Source of the DNA: an uncultured Bacteroidales bacterium | Lineage (GTDB): Bacteria; Bacteroidota; Bacteroidia; Bacteroidales; Bacteroidaceae | Reading direction: 5' to 3' | Assembly (NCBI GenBank): GCA_902774005.1 | Contig: CACYGK010000011.1 | Span: 45,642-109,641 of the forward strand | Length of the DNA stretch: 64,000 bases | Shown: positions 1 through 8,137 of the stretch, one piece after another | Layout: every line of letters starts with the position of its first letter | How positions within the stretch are numbered: the stretch's first letter is position 1 | Position numbers and translations under genes: made by a program | Notes under the pieces: generated by a model | The model's database searches: none | What the model was told of the DNA's origin: nothing | Seen by the model: the letters and a program-made list of their open reading frames with translations, nothing else

Positions 1-186
1 TTTGGGAGCCTTGGGAGCCAGAATCCAAAGCAGGATATACGTCAGGAGTCCTACACCCCAGAAAAAAAGGAGGAGAAATCCGATGCGTACGAGCAGGGGA
101 TCAAGACTAAAATATTCTGCAAGTCCTCCACACACACCAGCTATCTTCTTGTCGGTGCGGGAAAGGTAAAATTTCTTTTCTTCCAT
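1..186 (-). CDS. PspC-domain membrane protein (3' end cut by window)
   Basis: The visible 62 residues start at 186 (MEEKKFYLSRTDKKIAGVCG) and run off the left edge. Residues 1-32 carry the PspC signature: a basic start, then GVCGGLAEYF and DPLLVRIGF. A hydrophobic helix follows (about residues 33-57). PspC-domain proteins are small inner-membrane proteins linked to envelope stress in other bacteria, but the role of the Bacteroidetes versions is mostly unknown. It starts 15 bases after the argG stop on the same strand, so it may be read through from the arginine operon, although it has no evident link to arginine synthesis. The family call is firm; the function is not. Confidence 0.85.
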   Translation of the reverse strand, partial: MEEKKFYLSRTDKKIAGVCGGLAEYFSLDPLLVRIGFLLLFFWGVGLLTYILLWILAPKAPK

Positions 187-200
187 GTTATTCAATCTTA

Positions 201-1403
201 TTATCTTTCTTCGTTCGGATGAGCAAGGTAGTATGCACGAAGCGGAGTGGAAGTCACCTTGATGAATCCCTTAGCATCTTCCGACGACCATGCCTTGGCA
301 GTCTCACCATATTCACCCAGTTTGTTCTTCACGAGGTCGTTAGGCGAATCAACACCTACAGTCTGGAACGTGTAAGGACGCAGTTCGAGAGTCACCTCAC
401 CAGTCACGTTACGCTGCGACGATGTGAGCATTGCCTCGATATCCGGCATTACCGGTTCGAGATACTGACTCTCGTGCAGGAACATGCCGTACCAGTTGCT
501 CACCTGGTCTTTCCAGTACTGCTGCCACTTCGACAGGGTATATTTCTCAAGGAATCGGTGTGCACCAATGATGAGCATCGGAGCTGCTGCCTCGAAACCT
601 ACACGACCCTTGATACCGATGATGGTATCACCTACGTGACAGTCGCGACCTACGGCGTATGCGGCACCAATCTCTTCGACAGCCTGAATAGCCTTGATTT
701 TATCGTCGTACTTCTTTCCGTTCACACTACAGAGTTCGCCCTTCTCGAAACCAAGTTTCAGAAGTGTTGGTTCGTTCTTTGTAGGGTGTTTCAGATATGC
801 CGACTCAGGCAGTCCCTTGGTAGAGTCCAGAATCTCACCACCACAAATCGACGTACCCCATATACCTACGTTGTACGAATACTTCAGTTTGGTGAAGTCA
901 GCAGCGAAGCCGTTCTTGTTCAGATAGTCAATCTCTTCCTGACGGCTCAGGTTTCCGTCGCGAGTCAGAGTGATAATCTCCACACCTGGAGCCATCACGA
1001 GGAAGGTCATGTCGAAACGTATCTGGTCGTTGCCGGCACCTGTAGAACCATGAGCAATCGCACTTGCACCAATCTCCTTTGCGTAGCGGGCAATGGCAAG
1101 AGCCTGGAATATACGTTCGCTGCTCACACTGATTGGGTAGCAGTTGTTGCGGAGTACGTTTCCGAATACCATATACTTGAGCGACTTCTCATAATACTCC
1201 TGAGTAACGTCGAGAGTCACATACTTTGTTGCACCCAACTTATAAGCGTTCTCCTCGTTTGTCTTCAGCTGTTCAGCCGAAAAACCACCTGTATTCGCAC
1301 AGGCTGCATACACTTCATATCCTTTCTCTTTTGCCAGATACATCACAGTATAGGATGTGTCCAGACCGCCACTGAAGGCTACTACAACTTTTTTCTTTTC
1401 CAT
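201..1403 (-). CDS. argG: Argininosuccinate synthase
   Basis: This enzyme condenses citrulline and aspartate with ATP to argininosuccinate, the penultimate step of arginine synthesis in the cytoplasm. The P-loop-like ATP pyrophosphatase motif SGGLDTSY is at about residues 11-18. AHGSTGAGNDQIRFD, near residue 115, is the conserved citrulline/aspartate-binding segment. Length (400 aa) is normal. I place the start at 1403 (MEKKKVVVAF); an in-frame ATG five codons upstream (1418) is possible, but family members begin close to KVVVAFSGG. It is the third gene of an argR-GNAT-argG operon. A short-unit tandem array (1416-1458) fills the gap from the previous gene. ArgR is the likely regulator. Confidence 0.97.
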   Translation of the reverse strand: MEKKKVVVAFSGGLDTSYTVMYLAKEKGYEVYAACANTGGFSAEQLKTNEENAYKLGATKYVTLDVTQEYYEKSLKYMVFGNVLRNNCYPISVSSERIFQALAIARYAKEIGASAIAHGSTGAGNDQIRFDMTFLVMAPGVEIITLTRDGNLSRQEEIDYLNKNGFAADFTKLKYSYNVGIWGTSICGGEILDSTKGLPESAYLKHPTKNEPTLLKLGFEKGELCSVNGKKYDDKIKAIQAVEEIGAAYAVGRDCHVGDTIIGIKGRVGFEAAAPMLIIGAHRFLEKYTLSKWQQYWKDQVSNWYGMFLHESQYLEPVMPDIEAMLTSSQRNVTGEVTLELRPYTFQTVGVDSPNDLVKNKLGEYGETAKAWSSEDAKGFIKVTSTPLRAYYLAHPNEER

Positions 1404-1415
1404 CTTATTATTTTT

Positions 1416-1458
1416 CAATTTTCAACTTTCAATTCTCAATTCTCAATTCTCAATTCTC
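1416..1458. repeat. Short-unit tandem array (CAATTCT-type)
   Basis: The degenerate unit CAATTCT/CAATTTT/CAACTTT is repeated about six times head to tail. The array lies between the GNAT gene and argG, and its last unit overlaps the stop codon of the GNAT gene (1450-1452). It is one of about ten arrays of this style in the window, each with its own unit. Confidence 0.85.
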
Positions 1459-2091
1459 CATAACTCCCCTACTCTTCATCTCACCTATAATCTCCTCGAA
1501 CACCTTGAGCGGAGTAGGTTCCGACGGATGCTTCTCTGGGTCGTAGAGCATACCTGTGCAGATGCAGAACTTACGCTGCTTCATCTCCAGTATGGGGTAG
1601 TTCACGCAACCCTGACAACCACGCCAGAATGCATTGTCGTCTGTAAGCTGACTAAAACTTACAGGTACGTATCCCAATGCCGTATTCATCTTCATCACGG
1701 CATCACCACTCGTAAGTGAGAATATCTTGGCATGCGGCCATCGGACTCGAGCCAGAGTGAACGTGTGGTCCTTGATACGCTTCGCAATGTTGCGTCCCTG
1801 ATAGTCAGGGTGAACAATCAGTCCCGAAGTCGTCACATACGACTTGTTACCCCACGTCTCAATATAACTGAAACCCACAAACTTCTCGCCCAGCTCAGTC
1901 TGCTGACTGGGGTCGAGGGCAAGCACAGCCTTTCCTTCTCTCATCTTCGTTGCCACATACTCGTGAGTACGTTCGGCAATACCCGTTCCGCGCTTCTTCG
2001 CAGCTTCGCGTATTGTGTCCAGAATCAAGTCCACATACTTCTCGTGACTTGCATCTGCCACAATGATTTTTATTCCGTCGTTGTATATCAT
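1450..2091 (-). CDS. GNAT acyltransferase of the arginine operon (candidate N-acylglutamate synthase)
   Basis: A 213-residue GNAT-fold protein. The acyl-CoA-binding region is LIVHPDYQGRNIAKRIKD at about residues 91-108 (the Q-x-x-G/A loop), preceded by the central strands GFSYIETWG and SYVTTSGL. The C-terminal third is cysteine-rich (CQGCVNYP, KFCICTG). It sits between argR and argG, 3 bases after the argR stop, so the three genes form one operon. No argA- or argJ-type gene is visible, and Bacteroidetes use N-acylated (in Bacteroides, N-succinylated) intermediates. I therefore infer that it acylates glutamate in the first step of arginine synthesis; I recall genetic support for the Bacteroides homologue but cannot cite it here. 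The fold is confident, the substrate is inferred. Confidence 0.8.
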   Translation of the reverse strand: MIYNDGIKIIVADASHEKYVDLILDTIREAAKKRGTGIAERTHEYVATKMREGKAVLALDPSQQTELGEKFVGFSYIETWGNKSYVTTSGLIVHPDYQGRNIAKRIKDHTFTLARVRWPHAKIFSLTSGDAVMKMNTALGYVPVSFSQLTDDNAFWRGCQGCVNYPILEMKQRKFCICTGMLYDPEKHPSEPTPLKVFEEIIGEMKSRGVMEN

Positions 2092-2094
2092 GTT

Positions 2095-2562
2095 CTAAAA
2101 TATAGCCAAAGCCCTAAGTTTCGATTCCACCATCTCTGCGTCGTATCCCTCTGCAAGTGCCACGAACACCGTGTCGTATCCTGCCACCGTACCCAGTACC
2201 TCGTTAAATCCTGAGCGGTCTATCTCACCTGCTATGCCGGCTGCATATCCTGCCCTGCACTTCACCACAGCCAACTGACCTGATATCGTGATGTCAATCA
2301 CCTCCTTCTGTATCGTCTGTCCCACACGACTGGCCTCACTCACGCGACGGTAGTACGGATTCTCAGGCAACATATAGACCGACTTCCCTTCCATCGTCGT
2401 TCCCTTAACCACCTTCAGCAGTTTCAGGTCACGCGAAATCGACGACTGAGTCAGCGTGAAACCTTCCTTAGCCAAGGCATCCGACAACTCGTCTTGGTTG
2501 CATATCTCCTGACTGCCTATTATGGCTCTTATCCGCATCAGTCTTTGTTGTCTAATGTTCAT
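2095..2562 (-). CDS. argR: Arginine repressor
   Basis: A 155-residue ArgR/AhrC-family regulator. Residues 1-70 form the winged-helix DNA-binding domain (QQRLMRIRAIIGSQEI, then LTQSSISRDLKLLKVV as the recognition helix). The C-terminal half is the hexamerisation and arginine-binding domain, with GTVAGYDTVFVAL near residue 124 matching the family GTIAGDDT motif. With arginine bound it represses arginine synthesis genes. Here it heads the operon argR-GNAT-argG, so it probably autoregulates. A TAnnTTTG promoter lies about 30 bases upstream (2592-2599). No clean ARG-box palindrome was recognised. Confidence 0.95.
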   Translation of the reverse strand: MNIRQQRLMRIRAIIGSQEICNQDELSDALAKEGFTLTQSSISRDLKLLKVVKGTTMEGKSVYMLPENPYYRRVSEASRVGQTIQKEVIDITISGQLAVVKCRAGYAAGIAGEIDRSGFNEVLGTVAGYDTVFVALAEGYDAEMVESKLRALAIF

Positions 2563-2591
2563 ACGCGCATATATGTGTGTGAAAAATCGTG

Positions 2592-2599
2592 CAAAGGTA
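2592..2599 (-). promoter_or_regulatory. Promoter -7 box of the arginine operon
   Basis: TACCTTTG on the minus strand matches the Bacteroidetes -7 element TAnnTTTG, 30 bases upstream of the argR start. The divergent gene at 2684 has its own box at 2642-2649, so the two promoters lie about 45 bases apart. Confidence 0.6.
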
Positions 2600-2641
2600 T
2601 CAATTTTATATTAAATTCAACCATCGCAGACAGAAAAATGC

Positions 2642-2649
2642 TATATTTG
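2642..2649 (+). promoter_or_regulatory. Promoter -7 box of the phosphopantetheinyl transferase gene
   Basis: TATATTTG matches TAnnTTTG, 34 bases before the ATG at 2684. No clear -33 TTG was found at the expected distance. Confidence 0.5.
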
Positions 2650-2683
2650 CAGCGAAAATGCATCATATATACACACCAAACGC

Positions 2684-3262
2684 ATGAATTACTACGTCCG
2701 CGACGACATACAGGACATCAGCGACATGGAATTGAAGATGATTCTTTTATGGATTCCAGCATGGCGAAGGGAGGAAGCCCTGCGCTTCAAACACCGTCAG
2801 GGTCAACTTGAATGTGCACTCAGCTACATGATGCTCTGCCAATGCATCAGCGTAAACTACGGTTTCGACTGTCAACCACACTTCGTCATTGGCGAACATG
2901 GCAAACCCACCCTCAAGGAATATCCTGACATCCACTTCAATATCAGCCATTGCAAGAAGGCAATAGCAGTAGCCGTCAACGACAGTCCAATCGGCATCGA
3001 CGTGGAATGTATCGGACGCGAAAACGATAGTCTGGCTCGCTACGTACTTAACGACGACGAACTCCGTCAGATGGAAGCCTCTGAAGACCCCTCCGCACTC
3101 TTTGCTAAATACTGGACTCAGAAGGAAGCAGTCTTCAAGTTTTACGGCTCTGGCATACGTGATGATATAAAGAACTTACTAGTTAATTCAGACGATGTAA
3201 AGATAACTACCACAGTTAACAAAGAAAAAGGCTATGCACTCAGCATAGCCATTGGGAAGTAG
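2684..3262 (+). CDS. 4'-phosphopantetheinyl transferase superfamily protein
   Basis: It transfers the phosphopantetheine arm of coenzyme A to a serine of carrier proteins. Motifs of the Sfp-type fold are present in order: HGKPTLKEYPDIHFNISHC (about residues 67-86), IGIDVE with the Mg-binding Asp and Glu (about 103-108), and WTQKEAVFKFYGSGI (about 144-158). The length of 192 aa is slightly shorter than classic Sfp (about 225) but usual for Bacteroidetes members. It stands alone, divergent from argR and convergent with cydB, so the genome context does not reveal the carrier protein. Start at 2684 is supported by the promoter box 35 bases before it. Confidence 0.9.
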   Translation: MNYYVRDDIQDISDMELKMILLWIPAWRREEALRFKHRQGQLECALSYMMLCQCISVNYGFDCQPHFVIGEHGKPTLKEYPDIHFNISHCKKAIAVAVNDSPIGIDVECIGRENDSLARYVLNDDELRQMEASEDPSALFAKYWTQKEAVFKFYGSGIRDDIKNLLVNSDDVKITTTVNKEKGYALSIAIGK

Positions 3263-3271
3263 AGAGGCGCC

Positions 3272-3306
3272 CTAACTCTTAACTTTAATTTTTAACTTTT
3301 AACTCT
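3272..3306. repeat. Short-unit tandem array (TTAACTTT-type)
   Basis: AACTCTTAACTTT-like units are repeated about four times between two convergent genes, ending exactly at the cydB stop codon (3307-3309). It resembles the other stop-codon-associated arrays in the window. Confidence 0.8.
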
Positions 3307-4449
3307 TTAGTAGGCTTCGTCCACTAAAAGTTCCTCCTTATCCAGTTTCTTGCTGTCAATCTTTCTCCATGCATAGAATATGTATGCAAGGACGAAAGGA
3401 ATGAGCAGACTGACGATAGCCATCGTGCGCAGGGTAAACTCACTCGAACATGAGTTTGCGATAGTCAGCGACGATTGCAGGTCGGCTGTCGAAGGGTAAT
3501 AAACTGTATTGTTCCATCCCACACTTACAAGCAGAGCCAACACCGTCAGAACAACACCTATACCTACTGGCCATATACCACAGCGATAGGTAGCAGAGAA
3601 TATCGTGCGAGCGATGCCGAAGAGCACCATTACCACACCTATCAGAAGCAGTACGAGCAGGTAGGGCATCTCGATGAAGTTCCACAGGTATTTCATCGGA
3701 GCCATATACACTTCACCCGTTTCCGGATTATAAGCATAACCGTCCTTCAACAGAGTGCGAACGAGAAAGGCAAGGAAGAGAATCAGGAACGTCACGGTAT
3801 TACCTATGAGGAGGCGGCGCGAACGAGCAGTCACCTCTTCGTCGTTCACATTGTTTATAATATACAGCGTACCTAGTATGCGAGCCAGGAAAAGTACGGC
3901 AAATCCGAACACAAGTGTCCAAGGATCAAGCAATGCATCAAGTCCGTGACTGCTATTTGCCCAGTGACTGATTACGGGTTGAATTCCATCTGTTAAGTTT
4001 TCTTTGCAAACGATGAAATTAGAACCATTAAAGAATGTTGCCACAGCACCGCCAAGCAGCAGTGGACCGACGATTCCGTTCAGTACGAGGAACCACTGGA
4101 ACGTACGTGCACCAAGGATATTTCCTAGCTTATTTTGAAACTCATAACTGACAGCCTGAAGTACGAACGAGAACAGTATAATCATCCACAGCCAGTAGGC
4201 TCCGCCGAAACTGGTGGAATAGAACAATGGGAACGAGGCGAAGAAAGCACCTCCGAACGTCACCAGCGTAGTGAACGTGAACTCCCATTTCCTACCTGTC
4301 GAGTTGATGACCAATCGTCGCTCTTCCTCTGTCCTTCCAAGAGAGAATACCATCGAGTTTGCGCCCTGCACAAACATCAGGAATACCAACAGCGCTCCGA
4401 GCAACGAAACGAGCAGCCACCAGTAATGTTGTAAGAATATATAATCCAT
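3307..4449 (-). CDS. cydB: Cytochrome bd ubiquinol oxidase subunit II
   Basis: A 380-residue integral membrane protein with eight or nine predicted hydrophobic helices. It opens with DYIFLQHYWWLLVSLLGALLVFLMFVQG, typical of CydB, followed by GRTEEERRLVINSTGRKWE. It pairs with CydA to form the bd-type quinol oxidase, which reduces oxygen at very low concentration and protects anaerobes from oxygen. It lies 4 bases downstream of cydA in the operon DUF4492-cydA-cydB. Length is normal and no gaps were seen. Confidence 0.95.
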   Translation of the reverse strand: MDYIFLQHYWWLLVSLLGALLVFLMFVQGANSMVFSLGRTEEERRLVINSTGRKWEFTFTTLVTFGGAFFASFPLFYSTSFGGAYWLWMIILFSFVLQAVSYEFQNKLGNILGARTFQWFLVLNGIVGPLLLGGAVATFFNGSNFIVCKENLTDGIQPVISHWANSSHGLDALLDPWTLVFGFAVLFLARILGTLYIINNVNDEEVTARSRRLLIGNTVTFLILFLAFLVRTLLKDGYAYNPETGEVYMAPMKYLWNFIEMPYLLVLLLIGVVMVLFGIARTIFSATYRCGIWPVGIGVVLTVLALLVSVGWNNTVYYPSTADLQSSLTIANSCSSEFTLRTMAIVSLLIPFVLAYIFYAWRKIDSKKLDKEELLVDEAY

Positions 4450-4453
4450 AGTT

Positions 4454-6004
4454 TTACTCCCCTTTCTTTATCTGTTTCAACATAATATTGATTTCCACAG
4501 CCAGCATCGTAGTGAAGAGAGCCAGGAAAATGAAGAACGTAATCACGACACTACCTGAGTTCACATTGCTGACTGAAGCTACCGTAGGCAACATATCCTG
4601 AATGGTCCAGGGCTGGCGTCCAAACTCAGCCACGAGCCATCCGCATTCCGATGCTATGTATGCCAGAGGTACCATCGCGATGGCTGTCCATTGCAACCAT
4701 GCCGGTTTGGTTATGTCGCGCTTGTAGCAGAAGAACAGAACCACCATAAAGAACAGTATCAGCAGGGTACCCACTCCCACCATCACACGGAAGGCGTAGA
4801 AGTTGACAGGAATCGGAGGCACTAGTTCGCTCTTGTCGCGAATATATCCATATCCGAAGTAAGGCATATTCTCCTTCAGCGTCGTCAGCATACCAGCCAA
4901 CTGAGTCTCGTCGGCACCCTCCTTCTTTGCTTTACGATAGTCGGCAAGAGCCTGTATGGCAAGTTTTCCGCGTTCTATCTTCTCATCAGCCGACAGTTCC
5001 CTTGTGCCGTCAGGACGGGTATATCCGTTGAGCAGGTCGTTCACACCAGGCACATAGCCGTCGAGAGTGTTTGTAGCAAGTATAGAGAGTGCGAACGGAA
5101 CGGCAATCTTCAGCGGAGCCTCCTCCCCTTTCTCGTAGTCAGGTTGCGAGAACGGATTCAGCAGGGAGATGACAGTCAGACTCTGACTCTCTCCGCCGTT
5201 GTACAGAGCCTCCATAGCAGCCAGTTTCATGGGTTGCACCTCAGCAACGCGCTGAGCCGAATGGTGTCCTGTAGCAGCAGCACCTATGCTGGCAATCAGT
5301 CCGACGATGGCACCAATCTTTATGCTTGCCAGTGCCATCTTCTCTTCTCTCTTCTTCAGGAGGTACCAGCAACTTACAGCCACTGTGAACACACCACCTA
5401 TGATCCAAGCCGAGATGACCGTATGGCAGAACTTATCAATAGCAAAGGGCGAGAGAGCCACGTCGGCAAACGATACCATCTCGTTGCGCATAGTATCCGG
5501 ATTGAACTCGCATCCCACAGGGTACTGCATCCAGGCGTTTGCCACTAGAATCCACCATGCCGACAGCGTCGCACCTAGTCCGGTGAGCCATGTCGCAGCC
5601 AGATGGAAACCAGCCGACACCTTCTTCCATCCGAAGAACATCACAGCCACGAATGTCGATTCCATGAAGAAAGCCACGATGCCCTCGATGGCAAGCGGAG
5701 CTCCGAATATATCACCCACGAACCATGAGTAGTTCGACCAGTTGGTACCAAACTCAAACTCGAGGATGATACCCGTAGCCACACCCATGGCGAAATTCAC
5801 TCCGAACAGACGTTGCCAGAACATCGCAGTCCGTTTCCAGAACTCATCCTTTGTCCGATAATACTTCGTTTCCATGATACCCATCACCACTGCCAGTCCC
5901 AACGTCAGCGGAACGAACAACCAGTGGTATATCGCAGTCAGCGCGAACTGAGCCCGCGACCACTCAATGGTACCCAAATCGATTGCAGAAAGAAAATTCA
6001 TCAT
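4454..6004 (-). CDS. cydA: Cytochrome bd ubiquinol oxidase subunit I
   Basis: The haem-bearing subunit of cytochrome bd oxidase, 516 aa and multi-spanning. Diagnostic stretches are WSRAQFALTAIYHWLFVPLT near the N-terminus (haem b595 histidine in YHWLF), GRQPW near residue 462, and a moderately short Q-loop of the Bacteroidetes type. A second ATG is three bases downstream (6001), so the start is uncertain by one codon. It is the middle gene of the DUF4492-cydA-cydB operon, whose promoter lies at 6301-6308. Confidence 0.96.
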   Translation of the reverse strand: MMNFLSAIDLGTIEWSRAQFALTAIYHWLFVPLTLGLAVVMGIMETKYYRTKDEFWKRTAMFWQRLFGVNFAMGVATGIILEFEFGTNWSNYSWFVGDIFGAPLAIEGIVAFFMESTFVAVMFFGWKKVSAGFHLAATWLTGLGATLSAWWILVANAWMQYPVGCEFNPDTMRNEMVSFADVALSPFAIDKFCHTVISAWIIGGVFTVAVSCWYLLKKREEKMALASIKIGAIVGLIASIGAAATGHHSAQRVAEVQPMKLAAMEALYNGGESQSLTVISLLNPFSQPDYEKGEEAPLKIAVPFALSILATNTLDGYVPGVNDLLNGYTRPDGTRELSADEKIERGKLAIQALADYRKAKKEGADETQLAGMLTTLKENMPYFGYGYIRDKSELVPPIPVNFYAFRVMVGVGTLLILFFMVVLFFCYKRDITKPAWLQWTAIAMVPLAYIASECGWLVAEFGRQPWTIQDMLPTVASVSNVNSGSVVITFFIFLALFTTMLAVEINIMLKQIKKGE

Positions 6005-6013
6005 AGTATATAA

Positions 6014-6058
6014 GGATTAAAGGTTATAGGTTATTGGTTATTGGTTATTGGTTATAGA
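6014..6058. repeat. Short-unit tandem array (GGTTATT-type)
   Basis: GGTTATT/GGTTATA units are repeated five to six times between the DUF4492 gene and cydA, ending 3 bases from the DUF4492 stop codon (6062). Confidence 0.85.
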
Positions 6059-6061
6059 CTC

Positions 6062-6283
6062 TTACATCTTACTTCTCTCAATCATCTCCCCTGCCACATA
6101 CTCACCCTCCTCGCCTGCCGCTGCATTCTCCTTGATATGATTTGGAAAGAAGAAAATCTTCAGTACAACGAAAATCACGAACAACTTCACCAGGATGATT
6201 ATCCACAACGTCCGCCCCAGCGTCATGCTCCTGAACCCGTCGTAATACAGACGGAACACCCTCGTCAGAAATCCTTTTCCCAT
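6062..6283 (-). CDS. DUF4492 small membrane protein of the cytochrome bd operon
   Basis: A protein of about 73 residues with an amphipathic N-terminus (MGKGFLTRVFRLYYDGFRSM), one transmembrane helix (about residues 26-45) and an acidic tail. It matches DUF4492, found beside cydAB in Bacteroidetes, and may be an accessory subunit of the oxidase in the way CydX is in proteobacteria (inference). A longer open frame reaches 6373, but a TATCTTTG promoter box at 6301-6308 lies inside that extension, so I place the start at 6283. Confidence 0.85.
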   Translation of the reverse strand: MGKGFLTRVFRLYYDGFRSMTLGRTLWIIILVKLFVIFVVLKIFFFPNHIKENAAAGEEGEYVAGEMIERSKM

Positions 6284-6300
6284 ACCTCTATTATTTTTAG

Positions 6301-6308
6301 CAAAGATA
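6301..6308 (-). promoter_or_regulatory. Promoter -7 box of the cytochrome bd operon
   Basis: TATCTTTG on the minus strand lies 18 bases before the DUF4492 start, with a TTG about 17 bases further upstream (TTGGTTACG). It fixes the start of the first gene at 6283. Confidence 0.65.
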
Positions 6309-6452
6309 ACAACTTTATTCGTAACCAACCCTACGAAGAAGAAATTTAACATTTCAATACAGTTTTGTGCCAATGCACAAACTCGGAAAACAATGGCTGA
6401 ATGTAGGTAAAAAACATTGTGATTGTTAACTAGTGTTAAATGGTTCTTTCAG

Positions 6453-6483
6453 TTGTACAGGTGGAAAATATGTCGTAAATTTG
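6453..6483 (+). promoter_or_regulatory. Promoter of the GH43 gene pair
   Basis: TTG (6453-6455), a 20-base spacer, then TAAATTTG (6476-6483) is a near-ideal Bacteroidetes housekeeping promoter. The leader to the ATG at 6548 is about 65 bases long. Confidence 0.75.
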
Positions 6484-6547
6484 TAGAGAAAAAAGAATTC
6501 CATTCCCAATACAACAAATAACAAATTAAATTAGAAGAACAGTCGTT

Positions 6548-8134
6548 ATGAAATCCCTGCACACAGCCCTTTTGTCATTTGTCATTTACAGTTTAGCATG
6601 CTGCCCCGCATGGTCACAAAACCCTATCATCCGCAATCAGTTCACAGCCGACCCTACGGCGCGTGTGTTTGGCGGACGGATGTATCTCTACCCCTCACAC
6701 GACATAGTGGCTCCAGCAGGTGCGCGTCAGGACTGGTTCTGCATGGCAGACTACCACGTCTTTTCTTCAGATAACCTCATCGACTGGACTGACCATGGTG
6801 TCATCCTCTCGCAGGAAAATGTGTCATGGGGCAAGCCTGATGGATACTCGATGTGGGCACCCGACTGCGTAGAGAAAGACGGAAAGTACTATTTCTACTT
6901 CCCCGATGCTGTACGGGAAGGCAGAGGATTCGCTATCGGTGTGGCTGTGAGCGACAGTCCGACAGGTCCCTTCACCCCCGAACCACAGTCTATTAAGGGT
7001 ATCACAGGTATCGACCCCTGTGTACTCATCGATGACGACGGACAGTCGTACATCTACTGGAGCAGTATGGGCATCCGCGGTGCAAAGCTTAAGAGCAATA
7101 TGAAGGAAGTGGACGGAGCGCTGAGCCCTCTAGTATCCCCTCGCGGAGACACCCTGTTCGTTGCCGGAACGGTGATGGAAGGTTTGCCTGACGGTTTCAA
7201 GGAAGGTCCCTTTGCATTCAAGCGCAACGGATGGTACTACCTCACCTTCCCTTGGGTACGCGGTAAGGGCGAAGGGAGCACTGAGTGCCTCGCCTATGCT
7301 ATGTCGCGTCAGCCACTCGGTCCGTGGGAGTTTAAGGGAGTATTCATGGAAGAGCACAAGAACGGATGCTGGACCAACCACCACAGCTTTGTGGAGTATC
7401 GCGGACAGTGGTATCTGTTCTATCATCGCAACGACCTCTCACCTGATATGGACAAACGGCGTTCGGCACGCATCGAGCGCTTCACGTTCAATGCCGACGG
7501 CACCATACCTCTGATATACCCTACCGCCCACGGTGTAGTTACGGCAGACAGCGTGGATCAGACCATCAAACAGCGTCCGCACTACTTCTCACGTGTAACG
7601 ACAGCGACAGCTACACCTGACAGTAATGGCTACCTGCGTCGCTGGCGACTGTGCGAACCAGTGGCAAAGGAAATCAGGTCGAACACGGTCTTCACCGACA
7701 GTTACCTGCGAAATCTCTTCAGCGACGAACTGGCAAAGGTGAAGTGGAAAGGCAAGAAGTGGCATAATCTCGACAGCGAGACCTACAACGTGCGTCTGTT
7801 CCGTTTCGGTGAGGAATATGCCAATCATACCTACGGCTCACTTTTCTGGACAGAGACCATCATCGAATGTGCTGAGGATATCTCTGACGTACGTCTCTCC
7901 GCAGGCAGCAACGGCGCTTCGATGTGGTGGATTGACGGACGCGAGGTACTGCTGCTCAGCGGTGACCGTCGTATGGTGGAGGATGACGGACGTTCGCTGC
8001 AACTGTCACTCGCCAAGGGTAAGCACACGCTACGCTGTGCCCTCGTCAACGGTCCCGGTCTCAGCGACTTCTGTGTACGATTCGTAGACGAAAAGGGTAC
8101 ACCTGTTACAAATTATCTAATCAAACTTCCATAA
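6548..8134 (+). CDS. Secreted glycoside hydrolase family 43 with C-terminal sugar-binding-like domain
   Basis: An exported enzyme with signal peptide at residues 1-23 (cut after AWSQ). The five-bladed GH43 propeller spans about residues 25-310, with the usual acidic triad placed as in the family: Asp in FTADPTAR (base), Asp in GIDPCVLIDDDG (pKa modulator) and Glu in FKEGPFAFKR (acid). Residues 380-528 look like a beta-sandwich accessory domain (LFWTETIIECAEDISDVRLS). GH43 enzymes cleave beta-xylosides or alpha-arabinosides in plant hemicellulose; the exact substrate cannot be read here. It forms an operon with the GH43 gene 3 bases downstream. No SusC/SusD pair is present. Confidence 0.9.
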   Translation: MKSLHTALLSFVIYSLACCPAWSQNPIIRNQFTADPTARVFGGRMYLYPSHDIVAPAGARQDWFCMADYHVFSSDNLIDWTDHGVILSQENVSWGKPDGYSMWAPDCVEKDGKYYFYFPDAVREGRGFAIGVAVSDSPTGPFTPEPQSIKGITGIDPCVLIDDDGQSYIYWSSMGIRGAKLKSNMKEVDGALSPLVSPRGDTLFVAGTVMEGLPDGFKEGPFAFKRNGWYYLTFPWVRGKGEGSTECLAYAMSRQPLGPWEFKGVFMEEHKNGCWTNHHSFVEYRGQWYLFYHRNDLSPDMDKRRSARIERFTFNADGTIPLIYPTAHGVVTADSVDQTIKQRPHYFSRVTTATATPDSNGYLRRWRLCEPVAKEIRSNTVFTDSYLRNLFSDELAKVKWKGKKWHNLDSETYNVRLFRFGEEYANHTYGSLFWTETIIECAEDISDVRLSAGSNGASMWWIDGREVLLLSGDRRMVEDDGRSLQLSLAKGKHTLRCALVNGPGLSDFCVRFVDEKGTPVTNYLIKLP

Positions 8135-8137
8135 ATC

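Noticed and set aside
2601-2620. Possible ARG box (CAATTTTATATTAAATTCAA) upstream of argR
   Set aside because: The half-sites are AT-rich, but the symmetry is poor when paired base by base. It may still bind ArgR but cannot be supported from sequence alone.
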